Assembly: GCF_039526245.1 (NCBI RefSeq)
Contig: NZ_BAAAIV010000010.1
Location: 186,001 to 250,000, forward strand
Length of the DNA stretch: 64,000 nucleotides
Direction of reading: 5' to 3'
Source of the DNA: Arthrobacter_H rhombi
GTDB taxonomy: Bacteria; Actinomycetota; Actinomycetes; Actinomycetales; Micrococcaceae
The translations under genes were made by a program, and so were the position numbers. This document shows positions 16,949 through 24,824 of this stretch, piece after piece. The first letter of the stretch is position 1; each line of letters begins with the position of its first letter. Under the pieces are notes generated by a model. It did not search any database, had not been told where the DNA came from, and worked only from the letters and a program-made list of their open reading frames with translations.

Positions 16949-18261
16949 AGGCCTTCTCCCTCGCCTGGCTGCTGGGCCGGCCCACCCGCGGGCGCCTGGC
17001 ACCGCAAGTGCTCACCGTCACCGCCTACGTCCTGACCACCGCGCTGCTGCTCCTGGTCGCCGCCGGCGGCCTGTCCTTCCGGGCCGTGCAGGACGAGCTC
17101 ACCGGCATGTACCTGATCCTCGCGGGCATCGCCGTGGTGCTGCTGGTGGTGCCCCTGGCCGTCCTCGGCGGTGCCGCGGCCCGCCTGTCCGCCCGCTCCC
17201 ACGACGAGCGACTTGCCACCGTGCGGTTGCTCGGCGGCACCCCGGCGCTCGCCGGGGCCGTGACCGTGATCGACTCCGCCGCACTGGCCCTGCTCGGTGC
17301 CGTCGGCGGCGTGGTGGTGTACCTGGCCTCGGCGCCGCTGGTCGGTTTGCTGCACTTCCGCGGCCGGGCCATCGGATCCGACATGTTCATGGCGCCGGGG
17401 ATCGTGGCAGCCCTGGCGGCAGCCGTGGTGCTGATCGGGATCATCTCGGCGGTGGCCGGACTGCGCCGGCTGAACGTCTCGCCGCTGGGGGTGCGTACCC
17501 GGGCCGTCGCGCCCGGTGCCCGCTGGATCCGCGCGCTGGTCGCCGGCATCGTGGTGGTCGCTGCGTTCACCGCACTGCAGCAGCTCGGCACCATCCGCGA
17601 CCTGGCCGTCATGATCGCCGTGGTGCTCGGGGCCTTTGCCGCGGTCCTCGCCGTATTGAACGTCGTAGGGCCATGGGTGGTCCGCCGGTTGGCGGTCCGC
17701 TCGCTGCGCAAGGCCGAGAGCCCCGAACGGCTGCTTGCCGCCCGCATGATCCTCGAATCCCCGCAGGCGGCGTGGCGGCAGGTCTCGGGAGTGGCGATGA
17801 CCAGTTTCGTGGCCGTTTTCGGCGGCTCGGGTGCTGCCATGATGCGCGCCTCCGGTGGCGGAGGAGCCAGCGCGCAGGACCTGGCGCTCATCGATGACGT
17901 CCTGACAGGGGTGCTGGTGACGATCGTCGCCTCGTTCATCGGAGTGTGCTGCTCGGCAGTCATCAACCAAAGCGCGCTGACCCTGGACCGGCGGGACCTC
18001 TACGGGAACCTGAGCCGGCTGGGCATGGACCCGGCCACCATGGACAGCGCCCGGGTGCGTTCGGTGATGGGCCCGCTGGTCTGGGTGTCGCTGGGGTCGG
18101 CCATCGTTGCCGCCGTCATGATGTTCCCGCTCGTGGGCATCGCGATGATCGTGTCGCCGGTGACCATCCTCGTGGTCGCGGTGACGATGATCGCCGGGGT
18201 CCTGGTGGTGCGTGGTGCGCTCACGCTCGCCGGCTCGCGCACCGTCCTGCGGGCCGCCTAG
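16945..18261 (+). CDS. FtsX-like ABC transporter permease
   Basis: A 438-aa membrane protein with about eight to ten hydrophobic segments in two blocks of the FtsX/MacB class; TVRLLGGTPALAGAVTVIDSAAL and GNLSRLGMDPATMDSARVRS are the two cytoplasmic loops that normally couple to the ATPase. The start overlaps the ATPase stop (ATGA). With the partner it forms a two-gene mechanotransmission-type ABC system. A GC-rich hairpin after the stop ends the unit. Confidence 0.82.
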   Translation: MKAFSLAWLLGRPTRGRLAPQVLTVTAYVLTTALLLLVAAGGLSFRAVQDELTGMYLILAGIAVVLLVVPLAVLGGAAARLSARSHDERLATVRLLGGTPALAGAVTVIDSAALALLGAVGGVVVYLASAPLVGLLHFRGRAIGSDMFMAPGIVAALAAAVVLIGIISAVAGLRRLNVSPLGVRTRAVAPGARWIRALVAGIVVVAAFTALQQLGTIRDLAVMIAVVLGAFAAVLAVLNVVGPWVVRRLAVRSLRKAESPERLLAARMILESPQAAWRQVSGVAMTSFVAVFGGSGAAMMRASGGGGASAQDLALIDDVLTGVLVTIVASFIGVCCSAVINQSALTLDRRDLYGNLSRLGMDPATMDSARVRSVMGPLVWVSLGSAIVAAVMMFPLVGIAMIVSPVTILVVAVTMIAGVLVVRGALTLAGSRTVLRAA

Positions 18262-18285
18262 GGGCAATCGGGGGCGGGGAATCCG

Positions 18286-18318
18286 GGCGGGACATCGGCG
18301 GCAGGCCGGTGTCCCGCC
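18286..18318 (+). terminator. Hairpin after ABC permease
   Basis: GGCGGGACA (18286-18294) pairs with TGTCCCGCC (18310-18318), 24 bases beyond the permease stop, with further CGG/CCG pairing in the loop. No T-run follows, so this is a probable but unproven terminator separating the ABC pair from the iron operon. Confidence 0.45.
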
Positions 18319-18365
18319 GCGGTGGTGCACAGATGTGAGTTGTTTAATCAACTTATGGTGACGTG

Positions 18366-18403
18366 ACATGAATAACACCAGCATCGATGTTCGTTATTCA
18401 TGT
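18366..18403. promoter_or_regulatory. Perfect 11-bp inverted repeat upstream of siderophore operon
   Basis: ACATGAATAAC (18366-18376) and GTTATTCATGT (18393-18403) are exact inverted copies separated by 16 bases. The right arm runs into the iron box. A smaller palindrome AGTTG/CAACT lies at 18338-18353. The region is unusually AT-rich for this genome, so it probably contains the promoter; the repeat could bind a second regulator or form a leader hairpin. Confidence 0.5.
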
Positions 18404-18420
18404 AGGGCAGGCTAAGTTAA
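18402..18420 (+). promoter_or_regulatory. DtxR/IdeR-type iron box
   Basis: GTAGGGCAGGCTAAGTTAA matches the 19-base consensus TTAGGTTAGSCTAACCTAA at 14 positions by eye, including the central AGGCTAA. It lies 56 bases before the substrate-binding protein gene, where a ferrous-iron-bound DtxR-family repressor would shut off siderophore uptake. Confidence 0.65.
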
Positions 18421-18475
18421 CAGTGGACTCCTACCCGCCCGGCCCACTGGCCGTCATCACTCGTAAGGAACAAAG

Positions 18476-19453
18476 ATGTCCTCCATCAAACTGCGCCTCG
18501 GCGTCCTGCTGGGAGCATCCGCCCTGGCCCTCACCGCCTGCGGCGGCACCTCGGCGGCCTCCACCGACTCGGCCGGCGAATCGACCACCATTGAAGTCCA
18601 GGACAACAACGGCGCCCAGACCGTGAAGAACCCTCCGGCCTCCGTGGTGGCGACCGACAACCGGACGTTCCAGACGCTCGCGGACTGGGGTGTGGAACTG
18701 TCGGCCGGTGCCGTGGCCCTGATGCCCGACACCATCGCCTATACGAAGGATGATTCGATCATCGACCTGGGCAGCCACCGCGAACCGGACCTGGAATCCG
18801 TGGTCGCCGCCGAACCCGACCTGATCGTCAACGGGCAGCGTTTCGCCCAATTCCACGACGACTTCGCCAAACTGGCGCCCGAGGCCACCGTCCTGGAACT
18901 GGACCCGCGCGACGGACAGCCCCTGGACGCCGAGTTGAAGCGCCAGACCACCGTCCTGGGCGAGGTCTTCGGCAAGCAGGCCGAGGCCCGGCAGCTCAAT
19001 GACGAGCTGGATGCTGCGGTCGCCCGCGTGAAGAAGGCCTACGACAAGAACGAGAAGGTCATGGCCGTGATCACCTCCGGTGGCGACATCGGCTACGCGG
19101 CCCCGGGGAACGGGCGGACGCTCGGACCGGTCTTCGACATCCTGGGACTGGCACCTGCCCTCGAGGTGGAGGACTCCAGCGAGGACCACCAGGGTGACGA
19201 CATCTCGGTCGAGGCCATCGCGAAGTCGAACCCGGACTGGATCCTGGCCATGGACCGCGACGCTGCCGTCGCCTCCGACGACGCCTCCTACCAGCCCGCC
19301 AACGAACTGCTGGCCGGATCCGCAGCATTGAAGAACGTCCCCGCGGTGAAGAACCAGCACATCGTCTACATGCCCGCCGACACCTACACCAACGAGGGCA
19401 TCCAGACCTACACCAAGTTCTTCAACTCCTTCGCCGACGCCCTCGAAGGCTAG
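18476..19453 (+). CDS. Siderophore ABC transporter substrate-binding lipoprotein
   Basis: A 325-aa lipoprotein: signal peptide with lipobox LTAC (C22), then a periplasmic-binding-protein-2 (BtuF/FepB) fold. VVATDNRTFQTLADWGVELSAG, HREPDLESVVAAEPDLIV and NPDWILAMDRD follow the class III binding-protein layout, closest in pattern to YclQ/CeuA proteins that bind petrobactin or other catecholate siderophores. It would capture ferric siderophore outside the membrane for the FecCD permeases encoded next. AAGGAAC precedes the ATG. An iron box upstream fits repression by iron. Confidence 0.9.
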   Translation: MSSIKLRLGVLLGASALALTACGGTSAASTDSAGESTTIEVQDNNGAQTVKNPPASVVATDNRTFQTLADWGVELSAGAVALMPDTIAYTKDDSIIDLGSHREPDLESVVAAEPDLIVNGQRFAQFHDDFAKLAPEATVLELDPRDGQPLDAELKRQTTVLGEVFGKQAEARQLNDELDAAVARVKKAYDKNEKVMAVITSGGDIGYAAPGNGRTLGPVFDILGLAPALEVEDSSEDHQGDDISVEAIAKSNPDWILAMDRDAAVASDDASYQPANELLAGSAALKNVPAVKNQHIVYMPADTYTNEGIQTYTKFFNSFADALEG

Positions 19454-19468
19454 GGGCGATCCAGCACG

Positions 19469-20449
19469 ATGACCACCACGGCACAGCGCGCCGCCTCCAA
19501 GGGCAGGCTCTTCGAACCACGACTGCTCATCGGCGTCGCCGTCGTCGGTGCCCTGCTGGCCTTCTCCCTGTTCACCGGCGTCTACGACATCTTCGGCGGT
19601 GAACTGGGCGGGGAGATGTTCGGCATCACGCGCATCCCCCGCACCATCGCCCTGGTGCTGGCCGGGGCCGCCATGGCCATGTCCGGCCTGGTGATGCAGT
19701 TGCTGACGCAGAACCGGTTCGTGGAACCCACGACGACGGGAACCACGGAGTGGGCCGGGCTGGGCCTGCTGGCGGTCATGATCGTGGACCCCGGAGCCAG
19801 CATCACCGTGAAGATGATCGGTGCCGTGGTGGCAGCGTTCATCGGCACGATGGTCTTCTTCGGCTTCCTGCGCCGGGTCTCGCTGAAGGAATCGCTGACG
19901 GTCCCCATCGTCGGCATCATGCTCGGCGCCGTCGTCGGGGCCATCTCCACCTTCATCGCCTTGCAGACCGACATGCTCCAGAGCCTCGGGATCTGGTTCG
20001 CCGGCAGCTTCACCTCGGTATTGAAGGGCCAATACGAAGTCCTGTGGATCGTCGCGGTGGTGGGCGTCGTCGTCTTCCTGGTGGCCGACCGGTTCACCGT
20101 CGCGGGGCTCGGCGAGGAAGTGGCCACCAACGTCGGGCTGAACTACCACCAGGTCATCCTGCTGGGCACCGGGCTGATCGCGATCGCCACCGGAATCGTC
20201 ACCGTCGTGGTCGGCAACCTGCCGTTCCTGGGCCTGATCGTGCCGAACATCGTCTCGATGTTCCGCGGCGACGACCTGCGCGGCAACCTGCCCTGGGTCT
20301 GCCTGCTGGGGATCGGGATCGTCACCGTCTGCGACCTGGTGGGACGCATCATCATCATGCCCTTCGAGGTTCCCGTCTCGCTGATCCTGGGAGTGGTCGG
20401 GGCCGTCGTCTTCATCGGACTCCTCCTGAGGCAGCGCCGTCGTGCCTAG
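19469..20449 (+). CDS. Ferric siderophore ABC permease 1 (FecCD family)
   Basis: A 326-aa permease with about nine membrane helices. RIPRTIALVLAGAAMAMSGLVMQ near residues 52-74 and VVGNLPFLGLIVPNIVSMFRG near 248-268 are the two conserved blocks of the FecCD/BtuC family, the second containing the ATPase-coupling helix. It would pair with the next permease as a heterodimer, as YclN/YclO do. It begins 15 bases after the binding-protein stop and overlaps the next gene by 8 bases. Confidence 0.9.
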   Translation: MTTTAQRAASKGRLFEPRLLIGVAVVGALLAFSLFTGVYDIFGGELGGEMFGITRIPRTIALVLAGAAMAMSGLVMQLLTQNRFVEPTTTGTTEWAGLGLLAVMIVDPGASITVKMIGAVVAAFIGTMVFFGFLRRVSLKESLTVPIVGIMLGAVVGAISTFIALQTDMLQSLGIWFAGSFTSVLKGQYEVLWIVAVVGVVVFLVADRFTVAGLGEEVATNVGLNYHQVILLGTGLIAIATGIVTVVVGNLPFLGLIVPNIVSMFRGDDLRGNLPWVCLLGIGIVTVCDLVGRIIIMPFEVPVSLILGVVGAVVFIGLLLRQRRRA

Positions 20450-21497
20450 GACCCTGACGCCCACGCGGGCCATCCCCACCCTGCCGCGCTCCACGCCGCG
20501 CGGCTCCGGCCCCCTGCCCACCGCCCGCTCGCGCCGTCGCTACCGGATCGTGCTGGCGGTCCTCATCGTCCTGGCCGCCGGCTTCGGCTGGGGGCTGCTG
20601 GCCTGGGACAACCCCATGCCGCCGGGCACCCCGGGTTTCTGGCGGATCGCCGAATTGCGGGGCACCAGCGTTGTCGTGATGCTCGTGGTCGCCTTCTGCC
20701 AGGCCATGGCCACGGTCAGCTTCCAGACGGTGACGAACAACCGGATCATCACCCCCTCGATCATGGGCTTCGAGTCCCTCTATGTCGCAGTGCAGACCGC
20801 TGCCGTGTTCTTCCTCGGGGCCGCCGGCATCACTGCGGTCCAGGGCATCCCGCAGTTCATCCTCCAGGTGCTGGTCATGGTCGGGCTGTCGGTGGCGCTG
20901 TACGGGTGGCTGCTCTCGGGAAAGTACGGGAACCTGCAGGTCATGCTGCTGATCGGCATCATCGTCGGCGGCGGGCTCGGTTCCGTGTCCACCTTCATGC
21001 AGCGGCTGCTCTCCCCGAGCGAATTCGACGTCCTCACCGCCCGCCTCTTCGGCTCGATCTCCAATGCGGAGGCCTCCTACCTGCCGATCGCCATCCCGGT
21101 GTGCCTGGTCGCCGGCGGGCTGCTGTGGACGAGGTCCCAGCGGCTGGATGTGATGGCCCTGGGCCGGGACACCACCACGAACCTCGGGCTGAACCATCGC
21201 GCCGAGCTCATGCGCAGCCTGCTCCTGGTGTCCGTGCTCATGGCCATCTCGACCGCCCTGGTCGGCCCGATGACCTTCCTGGGATTCCTCGTCGCCACGC
21301 TGGCCTACCAGCTGGCCGACACCCATGACCACCGGTACGTCTTCCCGGTGGCAGTGCTCACCGGGTTCGTCGTCCTGGCGGGCGCGTACTTCATCATGAA
21401 GAACGTCTTCTACGCCCAGGGGGTCGTCTCGATCATCATCGAGGTCATCGGCGGCTCGCTCTTCCTGTACTTCATCCTGAGAAAGGGCCGCCTGTGA
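20442..21497 (+). CDS. Ferric siderophore ABC permease 2 (FecCD family)
   Basis: A 351-aa FecCD permease. A basic, proline-rich N-terminus of about 40 residues precedes the first helix (VLAVLIVLAAGFGWGLLAW). The family blocks are MLVVAFCQAMATVSFQTVTNN and VGPMTFLGFLVATLAYQLA. Start is GTG at 20442 inside the end of the previous gene; its own end overlaps the ATPase start by 4 bases (ATGA-type, 21494-21497). All four genes are therefore tightly coupled. YclO-like in length and arrangement. Confidence 0.9.
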   Translation: MPRTLTPTRAIPTLPRSTPRGSGPLPTARSRRRYRIVLAVLIVLAAGFGWGLLAWDNPMPPGTPGFWRIAELRGTSVVVMLVVAFCQAMATVSFQTVTNNRIITPSIMGFESLYVAVQTAAVFFLGAAGITAVQGIPQFILQVLVMVGLSVALYGWLLSGKYGNLQVMLLIGIIVGGGLGSVSTFMQRLLSPSEFDVLTARLFGSISNAEASYLPIAIPVCLVAGGLLWTRSQRLDVMALGRDTTTNLGLNHRAELMRSLLLVSVLMAISTALVGPMTFLGFLVATLAYQLADTHDHRYVFPVAVLTGFVVLAGAYFIMKNVFYAQGVVSIIIEVIGGSLFLYFILRKGRL

Positions 21498-22249
21498 TCA
21501 CCCTGAACGACGTCCGCAAGAGCTATGGCGACGAGGTCGAGATCGGACCGGTCACCCTCGAGATCCCGACCGGCGGCATCACCGCCCTGGTGGGGCCCAA
21601 CGGTGCTGGCAAGTCGACACTGCTGACCATGATCGGGCGGCTGCTCGGCATCGACGAAGGTGCCATCGAGGTCGCCGGGTACGACGTGGCGAGTACCGCC
21701 TCGAAGGATCTGGCCAAGATCGTTTCCATCCTGCGCCAGGAGAACCACTTCACCGCGCGGCTGACGGTGCGCCAACTCGTCGGGTTCGGCCGATTCCCCC
21801 ATTCGCGCGGGCGCCTGACCACCGTCGACGAAGAGGCCATCTCCCGCTCCATCGACTTCCTGGATCTGGGCGACCTGGAGAACCGCTACCTCGACCAGCT
21901 CTCGGGCGGCCAACGGCAGCGCGCCTACGTGGCCATGGTGCTGGCCCAGGACACCGAACACGTCCTGCTGGACGAACCGCTGAACAACCTGGACATGAGG
22001 CACTCGGTCCAGATGATGCAGCACCTGCGCCGGGCCGCCGAGGAGCTGGGCCGCACCATCGTGCTGGTCATCCACGACATCAACTTCGCCGGCCACTACG
22101 CGGACCACATCTGCGCGGTCAAGGACGGGAAGGTCGTCGAATTCGGCACCCCCGGGCAGATCATGACCGACGACGTGCTCAGCCGGGTCTTCGACACCCC
22201 GGTGCAGGTCATTGACGGCCCCCACGGACCGCTGGCCGTCTACTACTGA
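21494..22249 (+). CDS. Ferric siderophore ABC transporter ATP-binding protein
   Basis: A 251-aa ATPase of the FepC/YclP group: Walker A GPNGAGKST (34-42), Q-loop ILRQENHF, signature LSGGQRQRAYVAMVLAQD, Walker B HVLLDEPLNNLD and H-loop VLVIHDINFA are all intact, in contrast to the degenerate copy in the 33.8 kb fusion gene. It energises import of the ferric siderophore. Last gene of the four-gene operon; no obvious intrinsic terminator follows. Confidence 0.92.
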   Translation: MITLNDVRKSYGDEVEIGPVTLEIPTGGITALVGPNGAGKSTLLTMIGRLLGIDEGAIEVAGYDVASTASKDLAKIVSILRQENHFTARLTVRQLVGFGRFPHSRGRLTTVDEEAISRSIDFLDLGDLENRYLDQLSGGQRQRAYVAMVLAQDTEHVLLDEPLNNLDMRHSVQMMQHLRRAAEELGRTIVLVIHDINFAGHYADHICAVKDGKVVEFGTPGQIMTDDVLSRVFDTPVQVIDGPHGPLAVYY

Positions 22250-22618
22250 TCCTGTCGCTCCGGGAGGGGTTGCGCCTCGGGGGACGACCGTTTCCGCTCG
22301 ACGGGCCCCTCCAGATGATCACCACGTGCGGTCCGCCCCAAAATTCCGGGATCTTTAGTCAGGCATTCGCGTAAACCACCCCCTGGCGTGCGGGACCCGT
22401 CGTGGCCCGGCTTCCCGGCTGCCTCCGGAAACTCCACTGTCCTGTGACAATGCGTTCTCTTGTGGACTGTAAAGACAAGCTTCAACATTTCGATATTCAA
22501 CATTGAACAAGTCTTTCAAAACTAGTCAACACATGCTTAGTATCCCTAGCGTGACCCGGTTCGGCCCGCAATGGAGCGGTCGGACGATTTCGGGAAAAAC
22601 CGACGCAAGGAGTGCACC
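22250..22618. other. Intergenic region upstream of subtilase, AT-rich with short repeats
   Basis: No gene was recognised in these 369 bases. The left 200 bases are GC-rich; the stretch 22450-22550 drops sharply in GC, as expected for a promoter. It contains TTCAACATT twice (22481-22489, 22496-22504) and the palindrome TTCAACATTGAA (22496-22507). Confidence 0.5.
22481..22507. promoter_or_regulatory. Direct repeat and palindrome before subtilase, candidate operator
   Basis: TTCAACATT occurs twice with 6 bases between, and the second copy forms the palindrome TTCAA-CA-TTGAA. About 110 bases before the protease start codon. A regulator site is inferred from symmetry only. Confidence 0.35.
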
Positions 22619-24103
22619 ATGGGTGTTAAACGCCCCAAACTGACCCGCGCCATGACCCTGACGACCGCGGCATTCGTGGGAACCTGTTCGCTGGTGGGAG
22701 GGCTCGGCGTGCTGCCGGCCACCGCCTCGGCCCCCACCACGCTGCCCATCACCTCGGACGCCGTCCCCGTCTCCCAGCAGGCGGCCCAGCCCGCCACCGT
22801 CGATGTCAGCGGTGTGGAAACCGGAACGACGTACGACCAGTTCATCGTCACCTACAAGGACTCCGCCCGGACCGCAACGAAGCAGTCCCGCGTGCAGTCC
22901 CTTGCCCCCGCAGCACAGGATGCGGGGGTGGGCATGAAGGAGCTGCGCGCGACGGCCACCGGAGCCCACGTCGTGAAGGCCGATGCGAAGATGACGGCGA
23001 AGGCAGCCAAGCAGTTCATGGTCGACGCAGCGCGCACCGGGACGATCTCCTCGATCGAACCCGATGTGCGCATGACGCTGTCGGCACTCACGCCCAATGA
23101 CTCGCGCTATGGCGAACAGTGGGACTTCACCGGCTCCACCGGCATGCGCACCCCCAGTGCCTGGAACTACTCGACCGGCAGCGGTTCCGTCGTGGCGGTC
23201 CTGGATACCGGGATCACCAGCCACTCCGACCTGAACGCGAACGTCCTGCCCGGCTACGACTTCGTGTCCGACTCCACCGCCGCCCGTGACGGCAACGGCC
23301 GCGACGCCAACGCCGCCGACCAGGGGGACTGGTCCGCTGCCGGAGAGTGCGGTTCCAGCCAGGCCAGCAACTCCTCCTGGCACGGCACCCACGTCGCCGG
23401 AACCATCGCCGCGGTGACCGGCAACGGCAAGGGCGTCGCCGGTGTCGCACCGAACGCCAAGGTGGTCCCCGTGCGGGTCCTGGCCAAATGTGGCGGGATG
23501 CTCTCCGACATCGCCGACGCCATCGTCTGGGCCTCGGGCGGAACGGTGCCGGGCATCCCGGCGAACCCGAACCCGGCAGACGCGATCAACATGTCCCTCG
23601 GTGGCGGCGGGGCCTGCGGCACCACCTACCAGAACGCCATCAACTCCGCCGTCTCCCGCGGAACCTCGGTGGTGGTCGCCGCCGGCAACGAGCAGCAGAA
23701 CGCCTCCAATTCACGTCCGGCCAACTGCAACAACGTGATCGCCGTGGCGGCCAGCGACAAATCGGGTGGCATGTCCTGGTACTCCAACTACGGTTCCCTG
23801 GTTGATGTCACCGCACCCGGTGGTGACACGTCCACCACCGGAGGCGGCATCCTCTCCACGCTGAACTCCGGCCGGACGACCCCGGGCGCCGAGGCCTATG
23901 CCGAGTACCAGGGCACCTCGATGGCCACCCCGCACGTCGCGGGAGTCGTGGCGCTCATGCGCTCGCAGAACCCGTCGATGAGCCCGAGTGCTGTCGAGTC
24001 GGCGCTGAAGTCCGGCACGCGTGCGCTGCCGGGCGGCTGCTCGCTCGGGTGCGGCGCGGGCCTGGTCGATGCCGGAAAGGTGCTGGCCAACGTCGGCGGC
24101 TGA
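22619..24103 (+). CDS. Secreted S8 family serine peptidase (subtilase)
   Basis: A 494-aa exported subtilisin-like protease. Signal peptide ends near TASA (residue 38); an inhibitor I9-like propeptide follows (YDQFIVTYKD to SSIEPDVRM, about 70-150); the catalytic domain holds D196 (AVLDTGI), H255 (WHGTHVAGT) and S434 (GTSMATPHVAG), with the oxyanion Asn in VVAAGNEQ. Paired Cys around 245, 300 and 332 may form disulfides. AAGGAG precedes the ATG, which was preferred to a 16-codon extension. There is no C-terminal anchor, so it should be released. Convergent with the next ABC operon across a shared hairpin. Confidence 0.93.
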   Translation: MGVKRPKLTRAMTLTTAAFVGTCSLVGGLGVLPATASAPTTLPITSDAVPVSQQAAQPATVDVSGVETGTTYDQFIVTYKDSARTATKQSRVQSLAPAAQDAGVGMKELRATATGAHVVKADAKMTAKAAKQFMVDAARTGTISSIEPDVRMTLSALTPNDSRYGEQWDFTGSTGMRTPSAWNYSTGSGSVVAVLDTGITSHSDLNANVLPGYDFVSDSTAARDGNGRDANAADQGDWSAAGECGSSQASNSSWHGTHVAGTIAAVTGNGKGVAGVAPNAKVVPVRVLAKCGGMLSDIADAIVWASGGTVPGIPANPNPADAINMSLGGGGACGTTYQNAINSAVSRGTSVVVAAGNEQQNASNSRPANCNNVIAVAASDKSGGMSWYSNYGSLVDVTAPGGDTSTTGGGILSTLNSGRTTPGAEAYAEYQGTSMATPHVAGVVALMRSQNPSMSPSAVESALKSGTRALPGGCSLGCGAGLVDAGKVLANVGG

Positions 24104-24126
24104 TACGCCTCCGCCAGCTCGGTAGC

Positions 24127-24164
24127 GCACTGGCCGGAACACCTCAGGGTGTTCCGGCCAGTGC
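24127..24164. terminator. Bidirectional hairpin terminator overlapping a coding end
   Basis: GCACTGGCCGGAACACC (24127-24143) and GGTGTTCCGGCCAGTGC (24148-24164) form a perfect 17-bp stem with loop TCAG. It lies between the convergent subtilase and ABC ATPase genes. The right arm and loop encode the last codons and stop of the minus-strand ATPase. Confidence 0.75.
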
Positions 24165-24824
24165 TCCGTCATGGAGGTGGAGGACACGGTCTGCACGGTC
24201 GGCCAGCTGCGGGTCGTGGGTGGTCACGATGACGGCCACACCCTGCGTCTCGGTCAGGCCGCGCAACAGGTCCATGACCGATGCCGCGGTGAGGGCGTCC
24301 AATTGGCCTGTCGGCTCGTCGGCGATCAGCAGCTGTGGCTCGTTGGCCAGGGCGCGGGCGATGCCCACGCGTTGCTGTTGCCCACCGGAGAGTTCCCCGG
24401 GGCGCTGATCCCGGTGGGCGGTGAGACCGACCAGTTCCAGGAGTTCGGCCACGCGCTCCTCGCGGACGTCGGCGGCGGTGCCCACAATCCGCAAGGGCAC
24501 CTCGACGTTCTCCGCAGCCGTGAGCATCGGCAGCAGTCCAAACCCCTGGAACACGAAACCCAGGTGCCGTTGGCGCAGTTCCACACGCTCCGCCTCCTGC
24601 ATGGCAGTCAGTTCGCGGTCCCCGATCCACACCTGTCCGGCATCGGGACGGTCCAGGCCGCCCAGGCAATTGAGCAGGGTCGTCTTCCCCGACCCCGACC
24701 TGCCGCGGATGACCAGCAGCTCCCCGGAGGCGACCCGCAGATCGATGCCCGCACAGGCGTGCACCGCCGTCTTGCCCCGGCCGTAGGTCTTGTCGATTCC
24801 GAGGGCCCGTAATGCGTCGGTCAT
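24144..24824 (-). CDS. ABC transporter ATP-binding protein (MacB/LolD type)
   Basis: A 226-aa ATPase with Walker A GRSGSGKTT (41-49), FVFQGFGLLPMLTAAENVEVP, signature LSGGQQQR, Walker B LLIADEPTGQLD and H-loop VTTHDP. It is the last gene of a four-gene minus-strand ABC operon and overlaps the preceding ATPase gene by 4 bases (24821-24824). Two ATPases and two large permeases suggest a heteromeric exporter or lipoprotein-handling system of the MacB superfamily; cargo unknown. Confidence 0.9.
   Translation of the reverse strand: MTDALRALGIDKTYGRGKTAVHACAGIDLRVASGELLVIRGRSGSGKTTLLNCLGGLDRPDAGQVWIGDRELTAMQEAERVELRQRHLGFVFQGFGLLPMLTAAENVEVPLRIVGTAADVREERVAELLELVGLTAHRDQRPGELSGGQQQRVGIARALANEPQLLIADEPTGQLDALTAASVMDLLRGLTETQGVAVIVTTHDPQLADRADRVLHLHDGALAGTP

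Noticed and set aside
16114..18384. 756-codon minus-strand open frame over the ABC pair
   Set aside because: Low-complexity His/Arg/Asp/Gly sequence, no domain, opposite to a well-supported ATPase-permease pair with ATGA coupling.
18431..20521. 696-codon minus-strand open frame over the siderophore operon
   Set aside because: Shadow of the binding-protein and permease genes; Asp/Gln/Gly/His-rich with no recognisable fold.
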